From Deltaproteobacteria bacterium HGW-Deltaproteobacteria-18 (GTDB lineage: Bacteria; Desulfobacterota; Desulfovibrionia; Desulfovibrionales; Desulfomicrobiaceae): a DNA stretch of 64,000 nucleotides. The position numbers were made by a program, and so were the translations under genes. Below the pieces are notes generated by a model. That model was not told the origin of the DNA and made no database searches. It worked only from the letters and a program-made list of their open reading frames with translations. Shown one piece after another: positions 50,688 to 59,958 of the stretch. How positions within the stretch are numbered: the stretch's first letter is position 1; each line of letters begins with the position of its first letter. The stretch lies in contig PHBE01000003.1 of NCBI GenBank assembly GCA_002841885.1, positions 1-64,000 of the forward strand. The letters run 5' to 3'.

Positions 50688-51698
50688 CTAGTAGCGGATG
50701 CGCGGGTTGAGGAAGGCGTAGAGCACGTCCACCGCGAGGTTGATGACCACGTAGGCCGTGCTGGCCAGCAGGGTGAAGCCCATGATGGCCGGAAAATCGA
50801 GCGAGTTGATGGAGTCCACCACGTACTTGCCCATGCCCGGCCAGGCGAAGATGGTTTCCGTCAGGATGGCCCCGCCGAGGAGTTCACCCAGGGACAGGCC
50901 GGCGATGGTCACGGTGGGGATGAGCGAGTTCTTGAAGGCGTGCTTGAAAATGACCCGGGCCGTGGACAGGCCGTTGGCCTTGGCCGTGGTGATGTAGTCC
51001 TGCCCCAGGACCGCGATCATGGACGAGCGCACGATGCGCGTGATGACCGCCAGGTAAACGTACGACAGGCAGAAGGCCGGCAGGATGAGGTGGCTCAGCA
51101 CTTCTTTGAGCAGGGCCCAGTCCCGGGCCAGGATGGCGTCGATGACGTAGAGGCCCGTCACGGCCGCCGGCGGCGAGCTGGTGATGTCCAGGCGCCCCGA
51201 GCCCGGGAGCCAGCCGAGGTTGCGGTAGAAGAGCAGGAGCAGCATGAGCCCCAGCCAGAAGACCGGGGTGGACACGCCGATGACCGAGAAGACCCGGGCG
51301 ACGTGGTCGGCCAGGCGGTTGCGCCGCACGGCGGCCAGGATGCCGAGCGGGATGCCCACGGTCAGGCAGAGGACGAGGCTGGCCATGGTCAGTTCGAGCG
51401 TGGCCGGGAAGAAGTCGGCCAGGTCCTTGGTCACGGGTCGGTGGTTGCGGATGGACTGGCCCAGGTCGCCCTGCACGAGGCCCTTCATGTAGCGCACGTA
51501 CTGCACGGGCAGGGGCCTGTCCAAGCCATGCTCCCTGCGGATGGACTCCACGGCCTCCTTGCTGGCCTTGGGCCCGACGATGATGCGGGCCGGGTCGCCG
51601 GGGATGGCGTGGGAGATGATGAACGTCAGGATGCTCACCCCGATGAGCACCGGGATGGCGGCCAGGACGCGCTTGATGATGTAGGCGAGTATCCGCAT
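50688..51698 (-). CDS. dppB: Peptide ABC transporter permease (DppB type)
   Basis: 336 residues from ATG 51696-51698; an upstream TTG is rejected. It starts LAYIIKRVLAAIPVLIGVSILTFIISHAIPGDPA, the standard DppB opening, and has GLDRPLPVQYVRYMKGLVQGDLGQS and DYITTAKANGLSTARVIFKHAFKNSLIP as coupling loop. About six helices. The binding-protein gene ends 54 bp upstream with a strong hairpin between. Confidence 0.93.
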   Translation of the reverse strand: MRILAYIIKRVLAAIPVLIGVSILTFIISHAIPGDPARIIVGPKASKEAVESIRREHGLDRPLPVQYVRYMKGLVQGDLGQSIRNHRPVTKDLADFFPATLELTMASLVLCLTVGIPLGILAAVRRNRLADHVARVFSVIGVSTPVFWLGLMLLLLFYRNLGWLPGSGRLDITSSPPAAVTGLYVIDAILARDWALLKEVLSHLILPAFCLSYVYLAVITRIVRSSMIAVLGQDYITTAKANGLSTARVIFKHAFKNSLIPTVTIAGLSLGELLGGAILTETIFAWPGMGKYVVDSINSLDFPAIMGFTLLASTAYVVINLAVDVLYAFLNPRIRY

Positions 51699-51710
51699 TC
51701 GGTCCAAGGG

Positions 51711-51741
51711 GTCCCGGCCGGAAGGTGTTTCCGGCCGGGAC
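51711..51741 (-). terminator. Intercistronic hairpin after the peptide-binding protein gene
   Basis: GTCCCGGCCGGAA (51711-51723) and TTCCGGCCGGGAC (51729-51741) pair over 13 bp. No T run is present, so mRNA stabilisation and partial attenuation are likely. It separates the binding-protein gene from dppB. Confidence 0.65.
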
Positions 51742-51752
51742 GCGATGTCGGG

Positions 51753-53294
51753 TTATTTCTTCGAGATGGACTCGAAATTGTACATGGATTCGAGCATGGG
51801 GTTGAACACGTAGCCCTCAACGTTGGCCCGCAGGGGCACGATGGTCTGGATCTGGTACAGGAAGATGTAGGGGGCGTCCTGCATGATGATGTCCTGGGCC
51901 TCGCTGTAGAGCTTCTTGCGTTCTTCCACGTCGGAGAGGGTTTCGGCCTTGCGGACGAGTTCGTCAACCTTTTCGTTCTTGTAGAAGCTGCGGTTGCCGG
52001 GCAGGCCCTGCTTGGCCGAGTCGAACCAGAAGTTCATGAACATGTAGGGGTCGGCGAAGTCCGGGCTCCAGGCGCCCAGGCACAGCTCGAAGTCGCCCTT
52101 GTCGATCTTGTCGCGCAGGGTCGGGTTGGCCATGAGTTCCAGGTTCAGCTTCACGCCGATGTCGGCCAGGTTGGCCTGCATGACGAGTGCGATCTGCTCC
52201 CAGGTGGCGCGGCGTTCGGAGTAGATGAGGGTCAGCTCCAGGTTCTCGGCGCCGGCGGACTTGAGCAGCTCCTTGGCCTTGGCGACATCGAGCTTGTACT
52301 GGAAGACATCCCCCCGGTGTCCCCACATGCCGTCGGGGATGGGCCCGCGCATCTGCACGCCGTTGCCCTGCAGGACGTGGTCGATGATGCCTTTGTAATC
52401 CACGGCGTAGGACAGAGCCTGGCGCACGGCGGGGTTCTTGAGCTTCTCGTTCTGGCAGTTGACGTAGACGTACTCGACCATCTGCGAGGGGAAGCGGTTG
52501 ACCACGATGTCCTTGTTCTTCTCCAGGGCCGGGATCTGGTCGATGAGGATGTTTTCGGCGATGTCCACGTCGCCCTGCTCAAGCGCCATGCGGCGGTCGG
52601 CGGACTCGGACATGAAGCGGATGATGACCTTCTTGAGTTTCGGCTTGTCGCCCCAGTAGTTTTCCTTGGCCTCGAGCACGCAGCGCTGCCCGCGGGTCCA
52701 CTCGGCGATGCGGAAGGGGCCGCTGCCGTCCACGTTTTCGGCCAGGAAGGCCTGGGCCTTGTCGTCGCCGACGGCCTTGGCCGCGACCTTGGGATTGACG
52801 ATGGACGCGCCGTCGGTGGCCAGGGTCTGCAGGAACGGGCCGTAGGGGTTTTTCAGCGTGATTTCGAGGGTGTATTCGTCAAGGGCGGTCATGGAGGCGA
52901 TGGCGCTGATGTTGTCGGCCGGCCCTTTGCCGATGGCTATGGTGCGGTCCAGGGAGAAGCGCACTGCTTCGGCGTTGAGCGGCGTGCCGTCGTCGAAGGC
53001 GATGCCCTTGCGGATCTTGAAGGTCCATTTCAGGCCGTCGTCGGACACGGTCCAGGACTCGGCGACCATGGGCTCCACCTCGGTCAGGCCGACGCCGTTC
53101 TCGACCTTGTACTTCACCAGGCGGTCGTAGCAGGGGTAGATCTGCCGCCAGTCGTAGTTGTCGCTCGACACGCCCGGATCCAGGCTATGGATGTCCGAGG
53201 AAACGGCGACGACAAGGGTGTCCTTGTCCGCGGCAAAGGCCGCGGGGGCCATGGAACCGATCAAGAGGAGAAGACAAAGTGTCCAGATGCGCAT
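51753..53294 (-). CDS. Peptide ABC transporter substrate-binding protein (DppA/OppA family SBP)
   Basis: 513 residues. Signal peptide about 1-21 (ending AFA), no lipobox. The mature part has SSDIHSLDPGVSSDNYDW, EPMVAESWTVSDDGLKWTFKIRKGIAFDDGTPLNAEAV and NPAVRQALSYAVDYKGI, the SBP_bac_5 pattern of periplasmic dipeptide/oligopeptide receptors. It is the first gene of the leftward operon, with upstream space of 216 bp for the promoter. The gene is kept unnamed because the M55 peptidase at the end of the operon is also called DppA. Confidence 0.93.
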   Translation of the reverse strand: MRIWTLCLLLLIGSMAPAAFAADKDTLVVAVSSDIHSLDPGVSSDNYDWRQIYPCYDRLVKYKVENGVGLTEVEPMVAESWTVSDDGLKWTFKIRKGIAFDDGTPLNAEAVRFSLDRTIAIGKGPADNISAIASMTALDEYTLEITLKNPYGPFLQTLATDGASIVNPKVAAKAVGDDKAQAFLAENVDGSGPFRIAEWTRGQRCVLEAKENYWGDKPKLKKVIIRFMSESADRRMALEQGDVDIAENILIDQIPALEKNKDIVVNRFPSQMVEYVYVNCQNEKLKNPAVRQALSYAVDYKGIIDHVLQGNGVQMRGPIPDGMWGHRGDVFQYKLDVAKAKELLKSAGAENLELTLIYSERRATWEQIALVMQANLADIGVKLNLELMANPTLRDKIDKGDFELCLGAWSPDFADPYMFMNFWFDSAKQGLPGNRSFYKNEKVDELVRKAETLSDVEERKKLYSEAQDIIMQDAPYIFLYQIQTIVPLRANVEGYVFNPMLESMYNFESISKK

Positions 53295-53510
53295 GCTCCC
53301 TTACCTCCGTAAGTGATTGGAGAAAATATGACGCCACGGACTGCGACTAGCACCTGAGGACATTGGCTGTAAAGGGTTCTTCTTTTTATGCTTATTGGGA
53401 ATCAAAAGTTACAGACACATTTGTATAGTTCTTCAGCTGCCGCTACAGTCTGCTCCGCCCGTGGCACGGCGGAACTTGCCGTGCCTGGCCGACTTCCGTA
53501 GCGTGAAAGC

Positions 53511-53933
53511 ATGAAACACTTCAAGCTCCACCCCACCCTGGCCGCGGATTGCCACGATCTTGGAGTCTGGCGCGATCTGCGCCTTCTCCTGCACAGGGAC
53601 GCCCATGTGCCCTGGATCATCCTCGTTCCCGAGACATCGATCACCGAGTGGCACGAGCTGCCCGGCGACCTGCACCGGCAGCTTCTGGCCGCATCCACGC
53701 TCCTGGCCCGCATGCTCAAGACGGACTTTGCCTGCGACAAGGTCAATGTCGCGGCCATCGGCAATATGGTGCCGCAGTTCCACTACCATGTCATCGGCCG
53801 CTGGAGGACGGATCCCTACTGGCCCGGCGTGGTCTGGGGCCGCGTTGAACCGGGGCGCGTCTACGGCGAGAGCGAGGTCAAGGACATGCGCATCCGTTCT
53901 CAGGCCTGCATGGCCGACTCCGGGGAGAGCTGA
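53511..53933 (+). CDS. HIT-family hydrolase
   Basis: 140 residues. The HIT region reads MVPQFHYHVIGR, with glutamine in the first histidine position of the triad, as found in a known HIT subgroup (PQxHxHV). Upstream segments WIILVPETSITEWHELP and DKVNVAAIGN fit the nucleotide-binding fold. Such proteins hydrolyse dinucleoside polyphosphates or adenylated compounds. The stop abuts the ATG of the prenyltransferase gene, so the two are probably co-translated; the functional link is unclear. Confidence 0.87.
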   Translation: MKHFKLHPTLAADCHDLGVWRDLRLLLHRDAHVPWIILVPETSITEWHELPGDLHRQLLAASTLLARMLKTDFACDKVNVAAIGNMVPQFHYHVIGRWRTDPYWPGVVWGRVEPGRVYGESEVKDMRIRSQACMADSGES

Positions 53934-54860
53934 ATGCCGAAGCCTGCCGCTCCGACACCTGGCCACGGGCCCGCCTGGCGGGCGTGGGTGCAGGCCGCGC
54001 GTCTGCCGTCGCAGATGTACATATTCTGGCCCCTGCTCCTGGGCCAGTCCCTGGCCATGGGCGAAGGCTTCTCCAGGGAGGTTGTCCTGGCCTGCCATTT
54101 CTACGGCCTGGTCAGCCAGTTCTACATCGTCTTTGCCAACGATGTGGCCGACATGGCCACGGACCGCAGAAATCTTACGTTCACGCTGTTCTCGGGAGGG
54201 TCCAGGGTCCTTGCGGATGGGCTACTGACAAGGCGGCAACTGGGCAAGGCGGCCGTGCTGTGCGCCGGACTCTCGGCATTGACAGGGGTATTTCTGGGAG
54301 TCCGTCACGGCGTCTGGCTGCCCCTGCCGCTCATCCTGTTCGGGCTGGCGCTGCTGTGGGCGTACAGCTATCCTCCCTTGCGCCTGTCCTACCGCGGCGG
54401 CGGGGAGTACCTACAGATGGTCGGGGTCGGGCTCGTGCTGCCCATGATCGGTTTCAGCGCTCACGCCGGAACTCTGGCCGGGCTGCCCTGGACGGTCATG
54501 CCGCTCATGCTCGCCCTGTCACTGTCCTGCGCCCTGGCCACGGCCCTGCCCGATGAGCCGTCCGACCGGGCCGACGGCAAGCGAACGCATGCCGTGAGGT
54601 TCGGCATTGCGGCCACCCAGCGCTCCATCCTGCGGCTGAACGCTCTGGCCCTGGCCTGGTTCCTGCTCGTTCCGCTTCAGGGGGCGTCGCTGGCCGCGAG
54701 AATCCTGCTGGTTCTGCCGTGTCTGGCGCTCTGGCTGGTCTGCCGGCGACTGACCGACGTGCGCCCCGGGGAGCGGGGCATGCTCCTCTTCGTCACCGCG
54801 CAGGTGGTCTTTACCCTGACGCCCATGATCGGCCTGGCCATTCTGTTCCTGGTTTCCTGA
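53934..54860 (+). CDS. UbiA-family prenyltransferase (MenA-like)
   Basis: 308 residues with about eight to nine helices. The first aspartate-rich motif is FANDVADMATDRR (NDxxDxxxD), followed by FSGGSRVLADGLLTRRQLGKAA, similar to MenA; the second, DEPSDRADGKRTHAVRFG, is the second prenyl-diphosphate-magnesium site. It transfers a polyprenyl chain to an aromatic acceptor in the inner membrane. Given mqnE at 6.6 kb, a menaquinone-pathway role is likely (MqnP or MenA equivalent), but the distance and family do not prove it. It begins directly at the HIT stop. Confidence 0.85.
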   Translation: MPKPAAPTPGHGPAWRAWVQAARLPSQMYIFWPLLLGQSLAMGEGFSREVVLACHFYGLVSQFYIVFANDVADMATDRRNLTFTLFSGGSRVLADGLLTRRQLGKAAVLCAGLSALTGVFLGVRHGVWLPLPLILFGLALLWAYSYPPLRLSYRGGGEYLQMVGVGLVLPMIGFSAHAGTLAGLPWTVMPLMLALSLSCALATALPDEPSDRADGKRTHAVRFGIAATQRSILRLNALALAWFLLVPLQGASLAARILLVLPCLALWLVCRRLTDVRPGERGMLLFVTAQVVFTLTPMIGLAILFLVS

Positions 54861-55007
54861 TTCTTGCCTGCATCCATGGGGCCCCGGCACTTGATCGCGT
54901 CAGCAGTGACATACGGGGGCCCCCGGCGATCACGCTTCGTCTACTACGGCATCATCGTGTCCGGCGTGACGCTCTTCAATGGGAAGCTTTGAGGCTTTCT
55001 TCGGCCT

Positions 55008-56960
55008 TCAATCCTTGAGCCAGTAAAAAGAAAGAGGCGGAATCAGGAGCTGTCCATCCTCGACGGGTACGCGTTCGCCGGAGCACAGGTCCGTCATGCT
55101 CTGGTTTGTGAAGAACCCGTGCGGAGCCAGTGTTTCCACGGGAAGCGGCTGCGCTTCGACGTTGAAGTTGTTTATGACGAGCACCCGGCTGCGGCAGTTT
55201 TCCGGATCCGTACGGTAGAAAACCAGCAGGTTCGGGTTCTCGACCAGCAGCAGGTGACGATTGTCGAAATCCGCAAAGGCCGGAAGTTCCTTGCGCAAGG
55301 CGATCATTTTTTTGAGCGAGGAGAAGATGCGCTGTTCGACCGTGCCGCTTTGATGGCGTTTTTCGGCCTTGTCCCAGTCGAAGCGGGATCGGTGCACCCA
55401 GCGCGAGTCGTGCTGGGTGGCCGGATCGGACAGGAATTCCAGATTATTCAGGGTTCCGATGGCGTCGCCGTAATACATGAGCGGCAGGCCGCCGAAGGAG
55501 AGAATGACGCTGTGCAGCAGCGTGATGCTCTTGATGGCGGCGCTTATGGCACCTTCGTCCTTGGATTCCAGCGCCGACTCCAGGCCGACCAGCGAGGCCA
55601 GCGAGCCGGAGATGCGGGCGTCGCCGGTCTTCAGATTCGTGCCGAACGGCATGCCTCTGGCCGGTGATTCCGGGAACCTGCCCGTGAAATAGTCGACCAG
55701 AAAGGACCGGTGCAGGGTCGGGTCGTATCCTGCCTGCACCACATCGCTGTCATCGAAGCCAAGTCCGATGTCGTCGTGGCAGCGCACGTAGTTGAGCCAG
55801 GTCGCCCGCTCCAGTTTATTCGGCAGGTTTTTCACGCCCAGGTTGAGCAGATTTGCGTTTTTGGTGGCTACGGCGTCCCAGAGCAGGGCCATGAGCGAGG
55901 CGTTGTACGCGATTTCGCATTCCTTGGAATAGATGGCGTCCTCGCCGAAATATTTGGAGATTTCACCGGGCGCGACAATGGCCTCGGCGATGAACAGCAC
56001 GCCGGGCGCCGTTACCTGACAGCAGTCCTTCATGAGCCGCAGCAGCAGATGGGCTTCGCGTTCGTTCTGGCAGGTGCTGCCGATCTTCTTCCAAAGAAAG
56101 GCCACGGCATCGAGGCGCAGGATATCGGCGCCCTTGTTGGCCCAGAAAAGGATAATGTCGAGCATTTCAATGAGCACCGCCGGATTGCGGTAGTTCAAAT
56201 CCCACTGATAATTGTTGAAAACCGTCATGACCCATTTGTCCATGGTTTCGTCCCAGGTGAAGTTTCCGGGAGCTGTGGCCGGAAAGATTTCGGGCATGCC
56301 TTCCTCGTAGGCGTCGGGTGTTTCGCGGTCGTCGAAGACATAGTAGTAGTCCTGATATTTTTTTTCGCCCTGGCGTGCCCGCGTCGCCCATTCGTGCTCG
56401 TCGGAGGTGTGGTTGACCACGACATCGAGGACCAGGAGGATTTCACGGCTCTTGAGCGTAGCCGCCAGCGCCTCGACATCCTCGAGATTGCCGTAGCGTG
56501 CGTCGATCTTGCGGAAATCGCGCACCGCATAGCCGCCGTCATTGTTTTCCGGCGGGCAGTCCAGGATGGGCATGACGTGCAGCATGTTGACCCCCAACTC
56601 CTGGAAATAGGGGAGCCTTTCGCGCAGGCCTTGCAGATTGTCCGCGAAGCGGTCGCAGTACAGGGTCATGGCCACCCACTTCTGGCTCAGAAACCAGTTG
56701 TAGTGCACTTCGCGCGCCAGATCGGATTTGCGCAGTGCGGGGGTGCGTTCCATGTAGCGCAGGGCAAGAGTCTCGACCAAACGGACCATCTGTTGCTTGA
56801 AGTCGGGCCGGTCGCCGTAGAGCAGCTTGAAGAGGGAATATATGGCGTAAAAATTCGCGCCCAGGCGGGTATAGAAATGGCGCAGCCGGAATTTGCCGAT
56901 TTCGGGCCGAAGTCCGGCCAGGATTTCATTCAGCAGGGCATGGGAAGCTTGTTCGTACAT
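55008..56960 (-). CDS. Amylosucrase-like GH13 enzyme
   Basis: 650 residues, the size of amylosucrases. The N-terminal helical domain (about 1-100, with KWVAMTLYCDRFADNL) is typical of amylosucrase. Catalytic segments: VLDVVVNHTSDEHEWA, ILRLDAVAFLWK (nucleophile Asp), FIAEAIVAPGEI (acid/base Glu) and YVRCHDDIGLGF (third Asp). The enzyme turns sucrose into an alpha-1,4 glucan and fructose without nucleotide sugars. It is 11 bp downstream of the sucrose-phosphatase gene and is the last gene of the sucrose operon, so made sucrose can be converted to polymer, and fructose re-used by the fructokinase in the same operon. Confidence 0.88.
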   Translation of the reverse strand: MYEQASHALLNEILAGLRPEIGKFRLRHFYTRLGANFYAIYSLFKLLYGDRPDFKQQMVRLVETLALRYMERTPALRKSDLAREVHYNWFLSQKWVAMTLYCDRFADNLQGLRERLPYFQELGVNMLHVMPILDCPPENNDGGYAVRDFRKIDARYGNLEDVEALAATLKSREILLVLDVVVNHTSDEHEWATRARQGEKKYQDYYYVFDDRETPDAYEEGMPEIFPATAPGNFTWDETMDKWVMTVFNNYQWDLNYRNPAVLIEMLDIILFWANKGADILRLDAVAFLWKKIGSTCQNEREAHLLLRLMKDCCQVTAPGVLFIAEAIVAPGEISKYFGEDAIYSKECEIAYNASLMALLWDAVATKNANLLNLGVKNLPNKLERATWLNYVRCHDDIGLGFDDSDVVQAGYDPTLHRSFLVDYFTGRFPESPARGMPFGTNLKTGDARISGSLASLVGLESALESKDEGAISAAIKSITLLHSVILSFGGLPLMYYGDAIGTLNNLEFLSDPATQHDSRWVHRSRFDWDKAEKRHQSGTVEQRIFSSLKKMIALRKELPAFADFDNRHLLLVENPNLLVFYRTDPENCRSRVLVINNFNVEAQPLPVETLAPHGFFTNQSMTDLCSGERVPVEDGQLLIPPLSFYWLKD

Positions 56961-56971
56961 GTACTCATCCT

Positions 56972-57805
56972 TTATGATTCAGTTTCTTGCAGCCACGCCG
57001 CGGCTTCGGGCCAGAAATGCGCCACGCCTTCCAGAATTCCGGCGCTGTAGTTCCCGTTCATGCCGAGGTATTCGCCTGTGGCGATGTACAGCGCTTCGGG
57101 TCCTGTTGCCGCCACCCTCGATTTTATTTCGGGGTCGGCATTGGCCACCAGTACCGCCGGGATGTCGCTCAGGAGCACATCCAGGTCGTTGCCGCTATCG
57201 CCCGCAAAGAGCGTGTTCTGCAGGGAAAAGTGTTGCCGTTCCATCATGAAGCGGATGGCGTGCAGTTTTCCGGCGCTTTCGGGCAGGACATCGAGCAGCC
57301 CGATATGCGCCAGTTCGTCGATACTCCAGATCAGGTTGGCGCGGATACCCTCGTGTTGCAGATGCTCCTGCATCCGGGCGATGAGCGTGCGGAAGTCCAC
57401 ATCCAGGGCGACATAATAGCTCAGTTTGAAGGGGGCCTGTTTTTCGTGTTCCTGCGCCTGCAATTCTGCGAAGCCGCGCAGCAGGCCGGCAAGATCGGCG
57501 GCGCGCATGCCGCGCCAATCCGGGGCGATGTGTCGCTCCCACTGATTCCAGGGCTGCCAGTCGTCCGTGCCGACCTGGTAGATGCTCGCGCCGACGTCGG
57601 CAATGGCAAAATCGGGAGTCGGCAGATTGAATTCCGAGATGGCGTCTTCGATCAGGGCGCGGTGGCGTCCGGTCACGTAGGCCAGACAAATTTCCTCGCG
57701 CGCCGCCAGTTTTCCAAAAAGCGCCTTGGCCGAAGGCCACGGGGGATTTGGGCCGTTGGGGATCAGGGTCCGGTCGAGGTCGGTACAGAGCAGGAAACGA
57801 CTCAT
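56972..57805 (-). CDS. spp: Sucrose-phosphatase-like HAD hydrolase
   Basis: 277 residues. HAD motif I LLCTDLDRTLIPN, motif II VTGRHRAL, C2-cap region, then FAGDSGNDLDVLL (motif IV). This is the SPP family pattern that cleaves sucrose-6-phosphate to sucrose. The start overlaps the synthase stop by 4 bp, so the two act as a pair, and the synthase itself ends with a related HAD domain. Confidence 0.88.
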   Translation of the reverse strand: MSRFLLCTDLDRTLIPNGPNPPWPSAKALFGKLAAREEICLAYVTGRHRALIEDAISEFNLPTPDFAIADVGASIYQVGTDDWQPWNQWERHIAPDWRGMRAADLAGLLRGFAELQAQEHEKQAPFKLSYYVALDVDFRTLIARMQEHLQHEGIRANLIWSIDELAHIGLLDVLPESAGKLHAIRFMMERQHFSLQNTLFAGDSGNDLDVLLSDIPAVLVANADPEIKSRVAATGPEALYIATGEYLGMNGNYSAGILEGVAHFWPEAAAWLQETES

Positions 57806-59958
57806 GCCGTGCCTTCCTCCTTGGCGGGAAATCCATAATGGGCCATGGCGTCAAGAATCCCCGCTGCGAAGGATGCCTCCGAAAAATGGATACCCTCGAT
57901 GTTGGCCAGGTCCGACAGCTCTGAGGTGTGTCGGTTGTCCACCACCGTGCCCAGCGTGTTGCCGCGCAGCATGTCGGCGTCGGCCCCGGTGACACCGGCG
58001 ACAAGAGTGTTTTCCAGAGGGAAGTCCAGCTGTTCGGAGCACCAGCGCAGGGCCAGACCCTTGGAGGCACGAAGTGGCAAAACGTCGAGGAATTGGCCGA
58101 AGGAAACGAGCACGTTCACGGCCTGCTCGTTGTGTTGGAGCAGTTGCCTGACCTGCTGTCCGGTGATCATGGATGTATCGATATAATAGCTGATCTTGAA
58201 CGCGTTCTGGTGTTTCTTGGGCTGCAAGGACAGCCCCGGGATTTCCCGCAGGGTTTCGCGCACGGCCCGGGGATCCCACAAGTGGTTGATGTGACGTTCC
58301 CAGATCGTGTCCTGGGTGAGGTTGGGGGCGTAATGGATCTCCGTACCCTGTCCGGAGATCAGCACGTCGGGCTGCGGGATCTTGTGCTTGCGCAGCGTGG
58401 CCAGGGCGTGATCCAGACGTCGCCCGGTGACGATGCCGAAGAGGACGGTCTTGCGGTGGGCGTGCAGGGTCTGCAAGAGCGCCGCAAGCGAAAAGTCTTC
58501 GCCGATGAGGCTCAGGTCCAGCTCCGCGAAGAGCGCCTGTTTGCGGGAGATGCTTCTTCGTCTGATGGGCGCCATGCGGATCAGCGGCTCGGTTTTTTCC
58601 ACCAGGGGGCGGACAACATCCAGATATTTTTCCACGTGCGCCTGCCATGAATAGTGGCGACGTACGCCGGACAGTCCATTATTGGCAAAGCTGCGCCATT
58701 CCTTTTTGTCGACCAGGGTCCGCAGGATTGTTTCCGCCATGGCCTCCTTGTCGAGGGGATCGACGAGATGACCGTTGCGGCAGTTCCTGATGATATCGAT
58801 GGGGCCTCCGTCCTCCGTGGCCACGATGGGCAATCCGCAGGCCGCGGCTTCGAGCAGGGTCAGGCCGAAGGGCTCGGTCAGCGCCGGATTCACGAAAACT
58901 CCTCGTGATGCGGCGGCCAGGCGGAAAAGGGTGGCGACGTCCTCGGGTCTGTGATGCTTTGGGTAGGCGATCTTGCCGTAAAGGTCGTGGCGGTCGACGG
59001 CGAGCAGGATGTCATTCAGGACGCCCCGTGCTCCTTCATCCATGTCATGGATGTCGTCGCGGTTGCCGGCAACGATGACCAGGTTGGCGGCCTCCTGCAG
59101 GTGTGGGGATTCTCCATAGGCATCAATGAGGGTCACGATGTTTTTTTTCGGATCCGGCCGCGAGAGCGCAAGCACCAACGGTTTGGAGGAGCGTTGCAGG
59201 AATCGCTTCAGTTCAAAGGCGATGGGGCTGCTCTTTTCGCTTTCGCGGGGCGGGTAGAAATGGCTGAGATCCGTGCCTGGGGGGATCACGCGCATCCGTT
59301 CGGGCTGGTAGAAATCGTAGAGGCCGTATTGCTCCTCGATCTCCTGCCCGGTGCTGGTGATGATGCGCTCGGCCGCGCTCAGAGTGGTCTCCTCTGCCTC
59401 GATGCGGCGCGACATCCTGTACGTGTCCTCGATCTGGCCCCGTGAAATGCCGCTGGCCAACAGCCGCAGCCGCTTGCTGCGGCCCAGGGAGTGCCCGGTA
59501 TGAACGAGCGGTATGCCAAGCTGGTGCGAGAGCCTGGCTCCGACATAGCCCGCGTCGGCGTAATGACTGTGCAGAAGGTCGGGAATGCGCTCCTGGCTCT
59601 TGAGAAAGGTGATCACGTTGTCGGAAAAATTGTCCAGCGAATCCCACAAGAGTTCCTTGCGCAGGTATTTTTCCTCTCCGCACTCGATGCGCACGATGCT
59701 GGCCTTGTCGGACAGTCGTTCGGTCACCTGTGCGTAGTCGGGACTGACGGCGTCGTCGACGACCCTGCGGGTCAGCAGAATGGCCTTTTCCACATCCGGG
59801 CGTTCGCCAAGGGCACTGGCCAGTTCGACCACATACTTGACCTGTCCGCCTGTGTCCGCGTCGCGGCCCAGCTCCATGTCATGTCCGCGCACCAGGCCGT
59901 GGATGCTGATCAGCACGATGAACAGCGGTTTTTTGACGGGCTTTTCGCGTGTCTTCAC
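57802..59958 (-). CDS. sps: Sucrose-phosphate synthase with C-terminal HAD domain
   Basis: 718 residues, GTG start at 59956-59958 with AAGGAG upstream; an upstream in-frame extension is rejected. GT4 marks: RDADTGGQVKYVVELASAL, HSHYADAGYVGARLS, LVHTGHSLGRSKRLRLL, ALSRPDPKKNIVTLIDAY and NPALTEPFGLTLLEAAACGLPIVATEDGGP. From about residue 470 a SPP-like HAD domain follows (FGIVTGRRLDHALATL, VLVAGVTGADADML), where the first catalytic aspartates are changed (AELDLSLIG), so it may be inactive. Makes sucrose-6-phosphate from UDP-glucose and fructose-6-phosphate. Start overlaps the fructokinase stop (GTGA). Confidence 0.93.
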   Translation of the reverse strand: MKTREKPVKKPLFIVLISIHGLVRGHDMELGRDADTGGQVKYVVELASALGERPDVEKAILLTRRVVDDAVSPDYAQVTERLSDKASIVRIECGEEKYLRKELLWDSLDNFSDNVITFLKSQERIPDLLHSHYADAGYVGARLSHQLGIPLVHTGHSLGRSKRLRLLASGISRGQIEDTYRMSRRIEAEETTLSAAERIITSTGQEIEEQYGLYDFYQPERMRVIPPGTDLSHFYPPRESEKSSPIAFELKRFLQRSSKPLVLALSRPDPKKNIVTLIDAYGESPHLQEAANLVIVAGNRDDIHDMDEGARGVLNDILLAVDRHDLYGKIAYPKHHRPEDVATLFRLAAASRGVFVNPALTEPFGLTLLEAAACGLPIVATEDGGPIDIIRNCRNGHLVDPLDKEAMAETILRTLVDKKEWRSFANNGLSGVRRHYSWQAHVEKYLDVVRPLVEKTEPLIRMAPIRRRSISRKQALFAELDLSLIGEDFSLAALLQTLHAHRKTVLFGIVTGRRLDHALATLRKHKIPQPDVLISGQGTEIHYAPNLTQDTIWERHINHLWDPRAVRETLREIPGLSLQPKKHQNAFKISYYIDTSMITGQQVRQLLQHNEQAVNVLVSFGQFLDVLPLRASKGLALRWCSEQLDFPLENTLVAGVTGADADMLRGNTLGTVVDNRHTSELSDLANIEGIHFSEASFAAGILDAMAHYGFPAKEEGTA

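Noticed and set aside
50670-53312. An 880-codon open frame on the plus strand opposite dppB and the binding-protein gene
   Set aside because: It is a GC-rich antisense shadow: the minus strand encodes full-length, motif-rich Dpp proteins, and the plus frame has low-complexity His/Gly/Arg/Val composition.
53761-53800. HIT motif with glutamine in place of the first histidine, taken first as a broken enzyme
   Set aside because: The PQxHxHV form is a known subgroup of HIT proteins, so the change is not damage.
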